Shown: positions 18,602-29,349, counted from the stretch's first letter. The stretch: 64,000 bases of DNA from Methylophaga sp. (GCA_011053005.1 DRHW01000020.1:105001-169000); one strand, 5' to 3'. The notes: generated by a model from the letters alone, not told the origin. Numbers and translations: made by a program.

Positions 18602-19818
18602 TGGAAATAGTACTGGGCATTGCCCTTTTTACCGTCATTATTATGGCATTGGTTTTCTTGATCTTAAGTGCTCGTTCAAAGCTTGTATCCACAGGCGATA
18701 TTAGCATTGTTATCAACGATGAAAAAACAATAAGTTGTGCTGCTGGAGGTAAATTACTAGGCGCTTTAGCTGATGCGAACTTATTTGTATCTTCAGCTTG
18801 CGGCGGCGGCGGAACATGTGGTCAATGTAAAGTTAAGATCTTCGAGGGTGGTGGTTCCATTTTACCAACCGAGCAATCTCACATTACGAAACGTGAGGCG
18901 GCACAAGGTGAGCGGCTATCTTGCCAGGTCGCTGTAAAACAAGATATGAAAATCCAAGTCCCTGAAGAAGTATTTGGCGTTAAAAAGTGGGAGTGTACTG
19001 TCCGTTCTAACGACAATGTTGCAACGTTCATTAAAGAACTCGTCTTAGAATTACCGTCGGGCGAAAAAGTCGATTTTAAAGCTGGTGGTTTTATTCAAAT
19101 TGAATGCCCTCCTCATGTCAGTGAGTATAAAAATTTCGATATAGATGAAGAATATCGTGGTGATTGGGATCGGTTTGATATGTGGCGTTATACATCAACA
19201 GTCAAGGAAGATGTAATACGTGCATATTCAATGGCGAACTATCCTGAAGAAGAAGGCATTATTATGCTGAATGTAAGGATTGCATCACCACCACCTGGCA
19301 CTGATGTTGTAGCACCAGGCCAAATGTCCTCATATATATTTAATCTTAAAGCTGGTGATAAAGTGACTATCTCAGGTCCTTTTGGTGAGTTTTTTGCCAA
19401 AGAAACCGATAAGGAAATGGTCTTCATCGGTGGCGGCGCAGGTATGGCGCCAATGCGTTCTCATCTTTTTGATCAACTTCGTCGCTTACATAGCAAACGT
19501 AAAATTTCATTTTGGTATGGTGCGCGTAGCGTTCGTGAAATGTTTTATGTTGAAGATTTTGATAGCTTACAGGCTGAGAATGATAATTTTGAGTGGCATG
19601 TTGCCCTGTCTGATCCCACTGAAGAAGATAACTGGACTGGTTACACAGGCTTTATTCACAACGTATTACGAGACAACTATTTAAAAGATCATCCTGCACC
19701 AGAAGACTGTGAATTTTATATGTGTGGCCCCCCAATGATGAACTCTGCCGTGGTCAATATGCTGGAAGAGCTCGGCGTAGAACGTGATAATATTTTCCTT
19801 GATGATTTTGGTGGCTGA
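18601..19818 (+). CDS. nqrF: Na+-NQR subunit F, NADH-oxidising
   Basis: NqrF accepts electrons from NADH through FAD and a [2Fe-2S] cluster. The 405-residue protein has one N-terminal membrane helix, a ferredoxin domain with Cys67, Cys72, Cys75 and Cys108 (the first three in [12 protein letters not shown]), an FAD domain with RAYSMANYP, and an NADH domain with [12 protein letters not shown] and the C-terminal YMCGPPMM. All ligands are intact. Both ends overlap the neighbouring genes by one base, showing tight coupling. Confidence 0.97.
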   Translation: MEIVLGIALFTVIIMALVFLILSARSKLVSTGDISIVINDEKTISCAAGGKLLGALADANLFVSSACGGGGTCGQCKVKIFEGGGSILPTEQSHITKREAAQGERLSCQVAVKQDMKIQVPEEVFGVKKWECTVRSNDNVATFIKELVLELPSGEKVDFKAGGFIQIECPPHVSEYKNFDIDEEYRGDWDRFDMWRYTSTVKEDVIRAYSMANYPEEEGIIMLNVRIASPPPGTDVVAPGQMSSYIFNLKAGDKVTISGPFGEFFAKETDKEMVFIGGGAGMAPMRSHLFDQLRRLHSKRKISFWYGARSVREMFYVEDFDSLQAENDNFEWHVALSDPTEEDNWTGYTGFIHNVLRDNYLKDHPAPEDCEFYMCGPPMMNSAVVNMLEELGVERDNIFLDDFGG

Positions 19819-20027
19819 TGGGCATTTTTATTGCTACATTTATCATAATCTCTATCGCCATTATTGGTATGGCAATCGGTGTTATTTTAGGTCGCCCATC
19901 TATTAAAGGTAGTTGTGGTGGCCTAAACCAAGTGGGTTTAGCCGGAAGCTGTAGTGGTGCATGTTCACCAGAAGAAGAACAAGTTTGTGAGCTAAAAAAA
20001 GCCACATTAAACGCTAAGAAACATTAA
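19818..20027 (+). CDS. nqrM: Na+-NQR maturation protein NqrM
   Basis: NqrM (former DUF539) is needed to assemble Na+-NQR and is thought to deliver iron to the NqrD/NqrE site. The 69-residue product has one N-terminal membrane helix and four cysteines at 33, 45, 49 and 57 in a GSCGGL...GSCSGAC...VC pattern. Cys33 corresponds to the residue reported as essential in the Vibrio protein. It overlaps nqrF by one base. Confidence 0.93.
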   Translation: MGIFIATFIIISIAIIGMAIGVILGRPSIKGSCGGLNQVGLAGSCSGACSPEEEQVCELKKATLNAKKH

Positions 20028-20043
20028 GTATCGGAGAAGAGAT

Positions 20044-20487
20044 ATGTTGGCATCATTAAAAGTAAAAGACTACATGACAGCGAACAAATGTACTTTTTCA
20101 ACTGATATGGATGTTTTGTCTGCAATTCATCATATGCTTGAATCCAAAATATCAGGCGCTCCAGTCCTTGATCAGCGTGGCAATATGGTTGGGTTTTTAT
20201 CTGAAAAAGACTGCATGAAGATCGCTTTAAATGCAGGCTATGAGCAATCAGGCGCGGCAGGACGTGTATCTGAGTTCATGAGTTATGGCGTGGAGACAAT
20301 TGATGTTGAAACACCGATCATAGAAGTCGCCGAATTATTTTTAAAAAGCAGCTATAAACGCTTTCCCGTTGTTATGGATAATAGATTAGTTGGCACGATT
20401 ACTCGTCAAAACATTCTAGCCGCTTTAGCATCTGAAGGTACGCAAAAACCATCTAAGCAGCCAGCAAAACAATCTGTTCATTCTTAG
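20044..20487 (+). CDS. CBS-domain pair protein
   Basis: This 147-residue soluble protein consists of two CBS domains (about 8-62 and 76-130). Typical CBS phrases are VKDYMTANKCTF, GAPVLDQRGNMVGFLSEKDC and KRFPVVMDNRLVGTITRQNIL, followed by a Lys/Gln/Ser tail. CBS pairs bind adenosine nucleotides or metals and regulate partners. It lies 16 bases after nqrM with its own AGGAGA-like site, so it is probably the last gene of the nqr operon. A role in sensing energy state is inference. Confidence 0.85.
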   Translation: MLASLKVKDYMTANKCTFSTDMDVLSAIHHMLESKISGAPVLDQRGNMVGFLSEKDCMKIALNAGYEQSGAAGRVSEFMSYGVETIDVETPIIEVAELFLKSSYKRFPVVMDNRLVGTITRQNILAALASEGTQKPSKQPAKQSVHS

Positions 20488-20540
20488 AAGTCTAGCTATC
20501 AATTAACGGCTGATAGTCTTGTGTTGGCTAGGCTTTAATT
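20488..20540 (+). terminator. Possible terminator after the nqr operon
   Basis: AAGTCTAGC (20488-20496) can pair with GCTAGGCTT (20527-20535) with one G-U, enclosing a nested CTATCA/TGATAG stem (20496-20501 and 20511-20516). The following TTAATTTACG is only partly T-rich. Confidence 0.4.
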
Positions 20541-21132
20541 TACGTAACCAGCCCCCCTTCATCACTCAGCTAAAAGTTTAAAATGTTCGACAAATATGAA
20601 CTAAAAAGTATGAGCTCCATTTGTTATTTTGTGCTAATAACTCCTCTGATACCAAGCCTTTTTAGCATCAAATCAAACTGAATAAGCCTGACATTTGGAT
20701 CCGTTCATCTCATTTGACCTACTCAATCGCTGTTACGGTAGCAATGATGAAAGGAAGAATATCGATGCTTGCACTTTGTGTTTCTATTTGTGTTCCTATA
20801 TCGCATGGATATAGACTGCTTACTAACGACTAACGGGTTGGTAATGTAATCACAAAAGGATTACACGCCTGATGATTCATGGTTTTCTTTCCCAATAAGA
20901 AATCAACTAGTGATTTATAAAGACTCTCGTCTTAATACATAATCTTGTTCGATAAAACGGTCACATTGGTAAGAATCCTAGGCAAAGCTATTATTGTGAG
21001 CATATTCTACTTAAGCCTGTATTGAAGCATGGTGATTGATAATCCAGATCCAAATGCACAACTTTATCCCTAGCCCATCATTTTCGACTTCTAGCAATCA
21101 GGCAAAGCAACAACAGATGGTTTTTAATCTTA
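20541..21132 (+). other. Long non-coding stretch between the nqr operon and the ampG-like gene
   Basis: About 590 bases carry no open frame of note on either strand, and both flanking genes end here, so no promoter is required. I see no repeat family, RNA fold or gene fragment that I recognise. Confidence 0.5.
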
Positions 21133-22695
21133 TTATTTTCTCATAACAACTTTGTTGAGTTTAAAATGTTTATTAGCCCACATAATTAATATTAATACAG
21201 GCAGTCCCATTAATGCCGTCACAAGAAAAAAAGATTGATAACCCAAGGTATCGACTATAGAACCAGAATACCCGCCTAATACCTTGGGTAACAACGTCAT
21301 TAAAGAGCTAAAAATAGCATATTGAACTGCTGTAAAAGAAATATTCGTTAGGCTCGATAAAAAGGCAATAAAGGCAGCACTAGCGAGTCCTGCAGAAATA
21401 TTATCTGCCGAAATAACAACATATAACATGACCATATCATGGCCTGTCGCGGCCAAAACCATAAACAATAAATTTGTTAATGCGGATAGTAAAGCACCTA
21501 AAAATAAAATACGCATAACACCAAACCGTACTGCTAATAATCCGCCTAAAAATCCGCCTACAATCGTCATAAATAAACCAAATGTTTTAACAACGCTGGC
21601 AATCTCGATTTTAGTGAACCCTAAGTCCTGATAAAAAACGTTGGAGATAACACCTAAAACAATATCAGATATACGATACAGGCCTATCAAAGCTAATAAT
21701 AACCACGCTAACGCCACACCATAACGCTGAAAAAAATCCCTTACCGGTTCAATATAAGTATTTCGCACCAGATCTTGCTCAATAAGACCTGATAAAATCA
21801 TCGTTTTAGTAATGATACCTGCAATAAAAAGCGCAGTTGTTAAGCGCACTAATTCAACAATAAAGGCTGCAAAATTGCTATTACCTAATACAACTGATAA
21901 CGATGATTTGCTCGTTAGTGCGATATCAGCACTATAATAAAAACTTGCAACAAATCCTACTACCGCAATGATAAATAGTGCTAAAAAACCGATTTGTTGA
22001 CGCTTCTCCGTTTCAGTGTGTTGCGTGTATTGAGTATCAGGCTCAGGAATGATTAAGGTGGTTATAACACCAACTAACATAACGCCAACCATCGAAAGAT
22101 AGGTCATTTGCCAAGCAAGATAATTATAGTGATTACTGGTTGAGCCCCAATAACTGGCTAAAAATAAAGCACCAGCTCCGGCGATAATCATTCCAACACG
22201 ATAACCAGCGATGTAGCTCGATGACATTAAAGCCTGTAGATCGCCTTCGGCTGACTCTATACGGTAGGCATCAATCACAACATCTTGCGTTGCTGACGAG
22301 AAGCCTAACATGACCGCCGCCCAGGCCATCACTGTCAGGGCATCTGTTGCCGGATTAATAAACGCCATTACACCAATCGCTAGCATAATGCTGAGCTGCG
22401 ATAATAATAACCATGCCCGACGTCGCCCTAATAAACGCGTCAACATCGGCAAGGGTAATTTATCGACTAACGGTGCCCAGACAAACTTGAAAGAATAACC
22501 TAAAGCTGCCCAACTGAAATACGTTACTGCTTCGCGTTCAATACCCGCTTCTCGCAACCATAAACTTAATGACGAAAAGATCAAGAGCAGTGGTATACCT
22601 GCTGAAATACCATAAAAAAACATTGTCACCACACGCGGATGAACAAAAGATTTTAATGTGTTACCCCAGCTCTTATGGGGAACAAGTTGGGTCAT
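21133..22695 (-). CDS. AmpG-like MFS permease
   Basis: This 520-residue protein with about 14 hydrophobic segments resembles AmpG, the inner-membrane importer of anhydromuropeptides in peptidoglycan recycling. Family-like phrases are FFYGISAGIPLLLIFSSLSLWLREAG near the N-terminus (quoted in two parts: FFYGISAGIPLLL and SLSLWLREAG) and SSATQDVVIDAYRIE. The start codon overlaps the xth stop by four bases, so the two are co-translated. AmpG rather than another member of the family is likely but not proven. Confidence 0.82.
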   Translation of the reverse strand: MTQLVPHKSWGNTLKSFVHPRVVTMFFYGISAGIPLLLIFSSLSLWLREAGIEREAVTYFSWAALGYSFKFVWAPLVDKLPLPMLTRLLGRRRAWLLLSQLSIMLAIGVMAFINPATDALTVMAWAAVMLGFSSATQDVVIDAYRIESAEGDLQALMSSSYIAGYRVGMIIAGAGALFLASYWGSTSNHYNYLAWQMTYLSMVGVMLVGVITTLIIPEPDTQYTQHTETEKRQQIGFLALFIIAVVGFVASFYYSADIALTSKSSLSVVLGNSNFAAFIVELVRLTTALFIAGIITKTMILSGLIEQDLVRNTYIEPVRDFFQRYGVALAWLLLALIGLYRISDIVLGVISNVFYQDLGFTKIEIASVVKTFGLFMTIVGGFLGGLLAVRFGVMRILFLGALLSALTNLLFMVLAATGHDMVMLYVVISADNISAGLASAAFIAFLSSLTNISFTAVQYAIFSSLMTLLPKVLGGYSGSIVDTLGYQSFFLVTALMGLPVLILIMWANKHFKLNKVVMRK

Positions 22696-23474
22696 TCTGT
22701 AATCAGCATATAATCATAATCAACAATCAGTGGCGCATGATCCGAAAAACGTTCTTCTTTATAGATGTCCGTCACTAAGACCTTACCTTTTAAACTAGGC
22801 GATAACACTTGATAATCAATACGCCACCCCACATTATTTACCCAAGCTTGGCCTCGGTTTGACCACCACGTGTATTGATGTTCGGCTTGTTCTAATTCAC
22901 GAAAGCTGTCCACGAAACCAACATCGTAAAATAACGTATCCAACCATGCACGCTCTTCAGGTAAAAACCCTGAATTTTTCTGATTACCTTTCCAATTACG
23001 AATGTCTTCATTTTTATGCGCAATATTCCAATCGCCGCAAATCACATAATCTCGACCCGAAGCTTTCATCTCATCTAACCGTTCCATCATATAATCCATG
23101 CAACGATATTTGAATAGTTGACGCTCTTCCTTCGAAGAACCGGATGGCATGTACAAAGAAATGACACTTAAGTTACCAAATCTTGCTTCAATATAGCGCC
23201 CCTCTGAATCAAAATCTTCATGACCTATACCCGTTATGACTTCATCGGGCTTCTGCCGGCAATATAATGCAACGCCGCTATATCCCTTCTTCTGCGCATC
23301 ATGATAAAAACATGAATAGCCTGTAGGGTGATACAACTCATCACTTAACTGATCAACTTGCGCTTTTGTTTCCTGTATACACACTACATCGGCTTGTGCG
23401 AGCTTTAGCCAATCAAAAAAACCCTTTCGGCCTGCGGCCCGAATTCCATTGACATTTGCCGTAATAATTCTCAT
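22692..23474 (-). CDS. xthA: Exodeoxyribonuclease III
   Basis: This endonuclease/exonuclease/phosphatase-fold enzyme of 260 residues cleaves at abasic sites and trims 3' ends in base excision repair. Visible motifs are the N-terminal ITANVNGIRAA, IQETKAQ with the metal-binding Glu, GDWNIAHKNEDIRNWKGN, and the C-terminal RFSDHAPLIVDY with the catalytic Asp-His pair. It is the first gene of a two-gene unit with the ampG-like permease. Its start lies 111 bases from the divergent rpsT. Confidence 0.95.
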   Translation of the reverse strand: MRIITANVNGIRAAGRKGFFDWLKLAQADVVCIQETKAQVDQLSDELYHPTGYSCFYHDAQKKGYSGVALYCRQKPDEVITGIGHEDFDSEGRYIEARFGNLSVISLYMPSGSSKEERQLFKYRCMDYMMERLDEMKASGRDYVICGDWNIAHKNEDIRNWKGNQKNSGFLPEERAWLDTLFYDVGFVDSFRELEQAEHQYTWWSNRGQAWVNNVGWRIDYQVLSPSLKGKVLVTDIYKEERFSDHAPLIVDYDYMLITE

Positions 23475-23585
23475 AATTTATTTCCGTAAAAAAACTTTAT
23501 ACATAATAACATTTACAAACAGTATAAAAATCAGGATAATGCTCTGTTCTTTATACATGAATAACTAATTTTTAGGAGAACCACT

Positions 23586-23846
23586 TTGGCAAACTCTGCT
23601 CAAGCAAAAAAACGCGCTCGTCAAGCGGAAGATAACCGCCAACTTAACACTAGTCAACGTTCTGAGATGCGTACAAGTATCAAAAAATTAAAAGCTGCCA
23701 TCACAAGTGGTGACAAAGATCTAGCAACAACTGCTTTTAAAGCGGCTGTTCCTTTTCTAGATAAAATGGCTCGTAAAGGCCTTATTCATAAAAACGCTGC
23801 TGCTCGTAGCAAAAGTCGTTTAAACAACGCAGTTCGCGCACTATAG
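23586..23846 (+). CDS. rpsT: 30S ribosomal protein S20
   Basis: S20 is a primary 16S rRNA-binding protein. The 86-residue basic product matches the family ([40 protein letters not shown]). The only suitable start is TTG 23586, placed seven bases after AGGAGA. The E. coli rpsT gene also uses UUG, where it is part of translational autocontrol. A strong terminator follows. Confidence 0.96.
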   Translation: MANSAQAKKRARQAEDNRQLNTSQRSEMRTSIKKLKAAITSGDKDLATTAFKAAVPFLDKMARKGLIHKNAAARSKSRLNNAVRAL

Positions 23847-23867
23847 AATATTAAGCAATCTTTGCTT

Positions 23868-23898
23868 ATAAAAAAACCGACTTAGTGTCGGTTTTTTT
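23868..23898 (+). terminator. Intrinsic terminator after rpsT
   Basis: AACCGAC (23875-23881) pairs with GTCGGTT (23887-23893) around TTAGT, with an A run before and a run of seven T after. The symmetry allows it to work in both directions, although proB on the other strand ends about 60 bases away. Confidence 0.9.
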
Positions 23899-23955
23899 AT
23901 GTCTGTTATTTATAAACTAAATGAGTAATAGATAGCTCACCTATTACAGATAGTT

Positions 23956-25083
23956 TTAAGCAGTAATAACTAAGTTATCCCGATTAATAAGCTCAGGCTC
24001 ATCTAAATAACCTAATAGCACTTCAATATCTCGGCTAGCATGACCCATAATACGACGTGCTTCTTCATCGCTATAATTGACAAATCCTCGACCGACTTCA
24101 CGTCCTGAAAGATCAGTACAAACGACTAAATCACCGCGCTTAAATAAACCATCAACTTGCTTGACCCCAACGGGCAGTACACTACGGCCTTGCTGACGAA
24201 TAACACTTACCGCGCCATCATCTAAACTGATTCGCCCCTTAGGAATATGACCTAAGAGCCACTGTTGACGGGCAGTCATTGGCTCATTGTCAGGCCAAAG
24301 TAATGTGCCAACACCAACACCAGCTGCTAGATGACGTAAGTTTTCCGGATCTTGACCCGATAAAATAACAGTAACGGCACCAGAGCGTGCTGCTCGACGC
24401 GCTGCAAGTAATTTAGTTGCCATACCACCACGACCAAGAGAACCTGTGCCATCGCCAGCCATACCGTCTAATGCAGGATTGCTTGCAGCCGAAGCTGCAA
24501 TCATTCGAGCATCAGGATTTAATCTGGGATCAGAATCAAACAAACCATCTTGATCCGTTAAAATCACTAACACATCGGCTTCAACTAAATTAGCCGTCAT
24601 CGCAGCCAATGTATCATTATCACCAAAACGAATTTCTTCGGTAGCGATCGTATCGTTTTCGTTTACAACGGGTAGCACCCCCATATCTAATAAAGTATGC
24701 AATACGCTGCGTGCATTAAGATAACGACCACGATCAGATAAATCAGAATGGGTCAGTAAAATCTGCGCTGTGTGAATGTCATGATGTTTACATTCTGACG
24801 CATAGGCCTGAATTAACTTCATTTGACCAACACTTGCTGCTGCCTGCAATTGATGCAATGCATGGGGACGTTTAGCCCATCCTAACTGTTGCATCCCTGC
24901 AGATACAGAACCCGAAGTCACGAGGACCACTTCTTTTCCTTGGCTGCGTAATACCGCAATTTCACCGCTTAGCCAACGGATCCGGTCGTAATCTAATCCT
25001 TCTCCTACTCGAGTAAGTAAAGCACTCCCAATTTTAATAACCCAACGTTTAGTATTAACAAGTTGCTGGTGCGGACTGATCAC
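23956..25083 (-). CDS. proB: Glutamate 5-kinase
   Basis: ProB phosphorylates glutamate in the first step of proline synthesis. The 375-residue protein has the amino acid kinase domain (about 10-260, with IKIGSALLT-like VIKIGSALL, SGSVSAGMQ, NENDTIATEEIRFGDND and TGSLGRGGMATKL) and a C-terminal PUA domain (about 285-375). The start is GTG 25083 preceded by GAGGAAT. It begins three bases after obgE, forming an obgE-proB operon. Confidence 0.96.
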   Translation of the reverse strand: MISPHQQLVNTKRWVIKIGSALLTRVGEGLDYDRIRWLSGEIAVLRSQGKEVVLVTSGSVSAGMQQLGWAKRPHALHQLQAAASVGQMKLIQAYASECKHHDIHTAQILLTHSDLSDRGRYLNARSVLHTLLDMGVLPVVNENDTIATEEIRFGDNDTLAAMTANLVEADVLVILTDQDGLFDSDPRLNPDARMIAASAASNPALDGMAGDGTGSLGRGGMATKLLAARRAARSGAVTVILSGQDPENLRHLAAGVGVGTLLWPDNEPMTARQQWLLGHIPKGRISLDDGAVSVIRQQGRSVLPVGVKQVDGLFKRGDLVVCTDLSGREVGRGFVNYSDEEARRIMGHASRDIEVLLGYLDEPELINRDNLVITA

Positions 25084-25086
25084 TCT

Positions 25087-26163
<1,077 letters not shown>

Positions 26164-26212
26164 TTATATGACCTTGAACATACTAGTCATTTTTAAAATT
26201 AACGTCCAGAAA

Positions 26213-26238
26213 CAAAAAAGCCCCGCATCAGCGGGGCT
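26213..26238 (-). terminator. Intrinsic terminator after rpmA
   Basis: On the minus strand, GCCCCGC (26237-26231) pairs with GCGGGGC (26226-26220) around a TGAT loop and is followed by TTTTTT. It ends the rplU-rpmA transcript before obgE. Confidence 0.93.
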
Positions 26239-26276
26239 CCTTAGCTGTTTGCCCCAAAATGGGCTCACATTATATT

Positions 26277-26534
26277 TTATGCAGCAACAATACTTACGTA
26301 GCTACGGTTGTTGGGACCTTTAGTCTCAAACAAAACCTTGCCAGCAATTTTTGCAAATAAAGTATGGTCTTTACCAATACCTACATTGCTACCAGCATGA
26401 ACACGTGTTCCACGTTGACGGATAATGATGCTTCCGCCTGAAACAGCTTCACCGCCGTAACGTTTAACACCAAGACGTTTCGATTCCGAATCACGTCCGT
26501 TTCTTGTACTACCACCCGCTTTCTTATGAGCCAT
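26277..26534 (-). CDS. rpmA: 50S ribosomal protein L27
   Basis: L27 reaches the peptidyl transferase centre with its N-terminus. The 85-residue product has the conserved [20 protein letters not shown] opening and [20 protein letters not shown]. It has no firmicute-type N-terminal extension. An AGAGGAT-like site precedes its ATG, 30 bases after rplU, in the standard rplU-rpmA order. Confidence 0.98.
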   Translation of the reverse strand: MAHKKAGGSTRNGRDSESKRLGVKRYGGEAVSGGSIIIRQRGTRVHAGSNVGIGKDHTLFAKIAGKVLFETKGPNNRSYVSIVAA

Positions 26535-26564
26535 CTTTAAATCCTCTTAAATATGTCGGTGATC

Positions 26565-26876
26565 TTAGGCTGTAATGCCAGTGATCTGGATTTCAGTAAA
26601 AGACTGGCGATGACCTGCTTGTCTACGATAATGCTTACGACGGTGGAACTTAATGATTTTGACTTTTTCGCCACGACCATTAGAAGCAACCGTTGCCGTT
26701 ACTTTAGCGCCTTCTAAGTAAGGTGCGCCGATTTTGATATCGTCGCCTTCACCAATAAGTAAAACCTTATCCAACTCAACTGTTTCACCAGCTTCAGCAA
26801 ATAATTTTTCTACACGGAGCGTTTCGCCCTCTTTAACTCGGTATTGTTTACCGCCAGTCGCGACAATAGCGTACAT
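26565..26876 (-). CDS. rplU: 50S ribosomal protein L21
   Basis: L21 is a 23S rRNA-binding protein. The product of 103 residues opens [20 protein letters not shown] and ends with the basic [18 protein letters not shown] segment. ATG 26876 is chosen because GGAG lies at the right distance; four additional codons upstream are not conserved. It is the first gene of rplU-rpmA and is divergent from ispB. Confidence 0.97.
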   Translation of the reverse strand: MYAIVATGGKQYRVKEGETLRVEKLFAEAGETVELDKVLLIGEGDDIKIGAPYLEGAKVTATVASNGRGEKVKIIKFHRRKHYRRQAGHRQSFTEIQITGITA

Positions 26877-27038
26877 CGCTGTCTCCAAAATAATTGTAAG
26901 TGTATTTGTGGGTAACCCAACAAAAGACCGGCAATTCTATCTCCTTTTAATCAAGAGATCAAATATCTTATGTGGGCCAAGGTAAAATATTTGCGATTAC
27001 TTGCTCTGCATGAGAAAGTACGCATTTTTCAGACGCAC

Positions 27039-27044
27039 ATTATA
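27039..27044 (-). promoter_or_regulatory. Candidate -10 element for rplU-rpmA
   Basis: A perfect TATAAT occurs on the minus strand about 163 bases before the rplU start. The -35 region would lie inside the first codons of the divergent ispB and is a poor match (TATCCA at 17 bases). It may therefore depend on other promoter features. Confidence 0.4.
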
Positions 27045-27060
27045 GGCGGATTTAAGCGCT

Positions 27061-28029
27061 GTGGATATTCAATCCATTTATTCCCTCATAAAAGATGACA
27101 TGGCGGCTGTTGATTCGATGATTCAATCTCGATTACAGTCTGATGTTGTACTCATTAACCAGCTAGGTCATTACATCATCAATAGTGGTGGCAAACGCTT
27201 ACGCCCAGCTTTAGCTATTTTGTGCGCGCGTGCTTGTGGTTATCAAGGTGATCACCACATCAATCTGGCGACAATAATTGAGTTTATTCATACTGCGACA
27301 TTGTTACATGATGACGTGGTCGATAATTCAGATATGCGCCGCGGTCGCGAAACAGCTAATAACCTGTGGGGCAATGAGGCGAGCGTTTTAGTCGGGGATT
27401 TTTTATATACCCGCTCATTCGAGATGATGGTTGAAATGGATTCGATGCGCTTGATGAAAGTGTTATCACATACCACCAACGTCATCGCGGAAGGTGAAGT
27501 ATTACAACTTCTTAATTGCAATGATGCTGATACTACTGAAGCGCGTTATTTAGAAGTTATTCATCATAAAACTGCAAAGTTATTTGAAGCTGCGGGTTTG
27601 CTGGGCGCGGTCATTTCGAATAGTAATCTTGAAATAGAACAGGCGATGACAAGTTATGCCATGCATCTTGGTAGTGCATTTCAATTAGTAGATGACCTAT
27701 TAGATTACAGCGAATCAAGCGAGACTATCGGTAAAAATATTGGTGACGATCTTGCCGAAGGCAAGCCAACCTTGCCGCTTATTTTCGCAATGCAGCATGG
27801 AACCCATCAACAAGCACTTGTGATTCGCGAAGCCATTGAGAAAGGCCAGCGCGATAAAATTAACGACATTATTGATATTATCGAATCGACCGGTGCAATT
27901 GATTACACCGCAAAAGCGGCAGCGAATGAAGTCGCCCAAGCAAAACTAGCACTGGCTGTTTTAGCTGACTCACCTTATAAACAAGCCTTAGCCTCGCTAG
28001 CTGATTTTTCGATCAGTCGAAAATTCTAA
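27061..28029 (+). CDS. ispB: Octaprenyl (polyprenyl) diphosphate synthase
   Basis: IspB makes the long isoprenoid side chain of ubiquinone. The 322-residue protein has both aspartate-rich motifs, LLHDDVVDNSDMRRG and LVDDLLDY, and the GGKRLRP segment, with the end typical of IspB (YKQALASLADFSISRKF). It starts at GTG 27061; the N-terminus aligns with the E. coli protein as I recall it, so the start is credible. It is divergent from rplU, as in many gammaproteobacteria. Confidence 0.95.
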   Translation: MDIQSIYSLIKDDMAAVDSMIQSRLQSDVVLINQLGHYIINSGGKRLRPALAILCARACGYQGDHHINLATIIEFIHTATLLHDDVVDNSDMRRGRETANNLWGNEASVLVGDFLYTRSFEMMVEMDSMRLMKVLSHTTNVIAEGEVLQLLNCNDADTTEARYLEVIHHKTAKLFEAAGLLGAVISNSNLEIEQAMTSYAMHLGSAFQLVDDLLDYSESSETIGKNIGDDLAEGKPTLPLIFAMQHGTHQQALVIREAIEKGQRDKINDIIDIIESTGAIDYTAKAAANEVAQAKLALAVLADSPYKQALASLADFSISRKF

Positions 28030-28058
28030 ACAAAGCATTTATTTAAAAATGTCTTCAT

Positions 28059-28103
28059 CAGCATATTCTTCGATGATTTTACTTAGATGTTATTAATATG
28101 CTG
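28059..28103 (+). repeat. Inverted repeat after ispB
   Basis: CAGCATAT (28059-28066) and ATATGCTG (28096-28103) are inverted copies with 29 bases between. There is no T run, so the role is unclear. Confidence 0.35.
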
Positions 28104-28183
28104 CTGCACCTAAACGTAGCTTACAAAAAGCTTATACATTAAATAACTTTTGTCTCTATCTCGTTATCCGTTATTCTTTGCCT

Positions 28184-28489
28184 ATGACTGACATTTATAA
28201 ATACCACTTATTTTTCTGTACTCATCAACGTGATGGTGAGCTAGTAAGCTGCCAACAAACCGGCGATGCGCAATCCTTACGTGACTATGCGAAACAGCGA
28301 GTGAAAGAATTAAAACTAAAAAAAATCCGCGTTAATAATGCAGGTTGTCTTAATCGCTGTACTTTAGGCCCAATATTAGTTATTTACCCTGAAGGTACTT
28401 GGTATCACTATGAAACTGAGGCTGATATTGATGAAATCATCGATTCTCACTTGGTAAATGACATGATTGTTGAGCGGTTAAAACGATGA
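28184..28489 (+). CDS. Small [2Fe-2S] thioredoxin-like ferredoxin
   Basis: This 101-residue protein resembles the thioredoxin-fold [2Fe-2S] ferredoxins (Shethna/NuoE-like). It has FFCTHQRDGELVSC near the N-terminus and the later pair NAGCLNRCTLGP, giving four cysteines in the family's C-x(n)-C...C-x3-C arrangement. The end GTWYHYETEADIDEIIDSHL is also typical. ATG 28184 is preferred to the TTG two codons upstream. Its stop overlaps the start of hpnD (ATGA), so the two are translationally coupled. An electron-transfer role for squalene synthesis is inference. Confidence 0.85.
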   Translation: MTDIYKYHLFFCTHQRDGELVSCQQTGDAQSLRDYAKQRVKELKLKKIRVNNAGCLNRCTLGPILVIYPEGTWYHYETEADIDEIIDSHLVNDMIVERLKR

Positions 28490-29346
28490 CGCCAGATCAA
28501 TATTGCCAAAATAAAGCAGCTAAAAGCGGATCTAGTTTTTATTACAGTTTTCGTTTCCTTCCTCCGCAACAACGCCAAGCAATTATTGCCTTGTATGCGT
28601 TCTGTCGCGAAGTAGATGATACGGTAGATGACATTGAAGATACCGATGTTGCTCGAGCAAAATTAGCTTGGTGGCGCGAAGAGATCCAACGCACTTATCA
28701 AGGAACCCCCACTCATCCTGTTGGTTTAGCGCTGCAAACTGCCTTGCAAAATTTTGATTTGCACGAAGAGTACTTCATGGAAATCATTGATGGTATGGCG
28801 ATGGATCTCGAACAATTTAGCTATGCTGAATTCAAACATCTTGCCTTATATTGTCATCGTGCTGCCAGTGTCGTCGGTTTATTATCTGTTGAAATCTTCG
28901 GTTATAAAGATCGAAAAACACTTAAATATGCCGAAAATTTAGGTATGGCACTACAGCTGACCAATATCATTCGTGATGTACGGGAAGATGCTGAACGCGG
29001 TCGAATTTATCTTCCGCTAGATGAGCTACAGCAATTTAATGTTAGCCCTGATGATTTATTGGCACTTAAATCTAGTTCAGAACTTATTGAATTACTAAAA
29101 TTTCAAACAAGAAGAGCCAAACAATATTACCAGCAAGCATTAGAACTTTTACCTGAAGCTGATCGTTACACCCAACGCACTGGTCTTATCATGGCGGCTA
29201 TTTATAAAGCCACATTAGATGAAATTGAAAAAGATAACTTTCAAGTTATGCAACACCGCGTGTCACTAACACCTCTTAGAAAGCTCTGGCTGGCTTGGCG
29301 CATCGCTCGTCGTGAAAAAAAGTTACATCGTAAAGCGTCGCACTAA
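28486..29346 (+). CDS. hpnD: Presqualene diphosphate synthase
   Basis: HpnD joins two farnesyl diphosphates to presqualene diphosphate, the first step of the bacterial HpnCDE route to squalene. The 286-residue protein opens with PDQYCQNKAAKSGSSFYYSF, typical of HpnD. It has the aspartate motifs CREVDDTVDD and NIIRDVREDAERGRIYLP. It overlaps the ferredoxin gene and is followed within three bases by hpnE. No hpnC is adjacent; a possible remnant lies at 63178. Confidence 0.9.
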   Translation: MTPDQYCQNKAAKSGSSFYYSFRFLPPQQRQAIIALYAFCREVDDTVDDIEDTDVARAKLAWWREEIQRTYQGTPTHPVGLALQTALQNFDLHEEYFMEIIDGMAMDLEQFSYAEFKHLALYCHRAASVVGLLSVEIFGYKDRKTLKYAENLGMALQLTNIIRDVREDAERGRIYLPLDELQQFNVSPDDLLALKSSSELIELLKFQTRRAKQYYQQALELLPEADRYTQRTGLIMAAIYKATLDEIEKDNFQVMQHRVSLTPLRKLWLAWRIARREKKLHRKASH

Positions 29347-29349
29347 TTC

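Noticed and set aside
20541..21132. Insertion sequence or CRISPR array
   Set aside because: No regularly spaced repeats, terminal inverted repeats or transposase motifs are visible.
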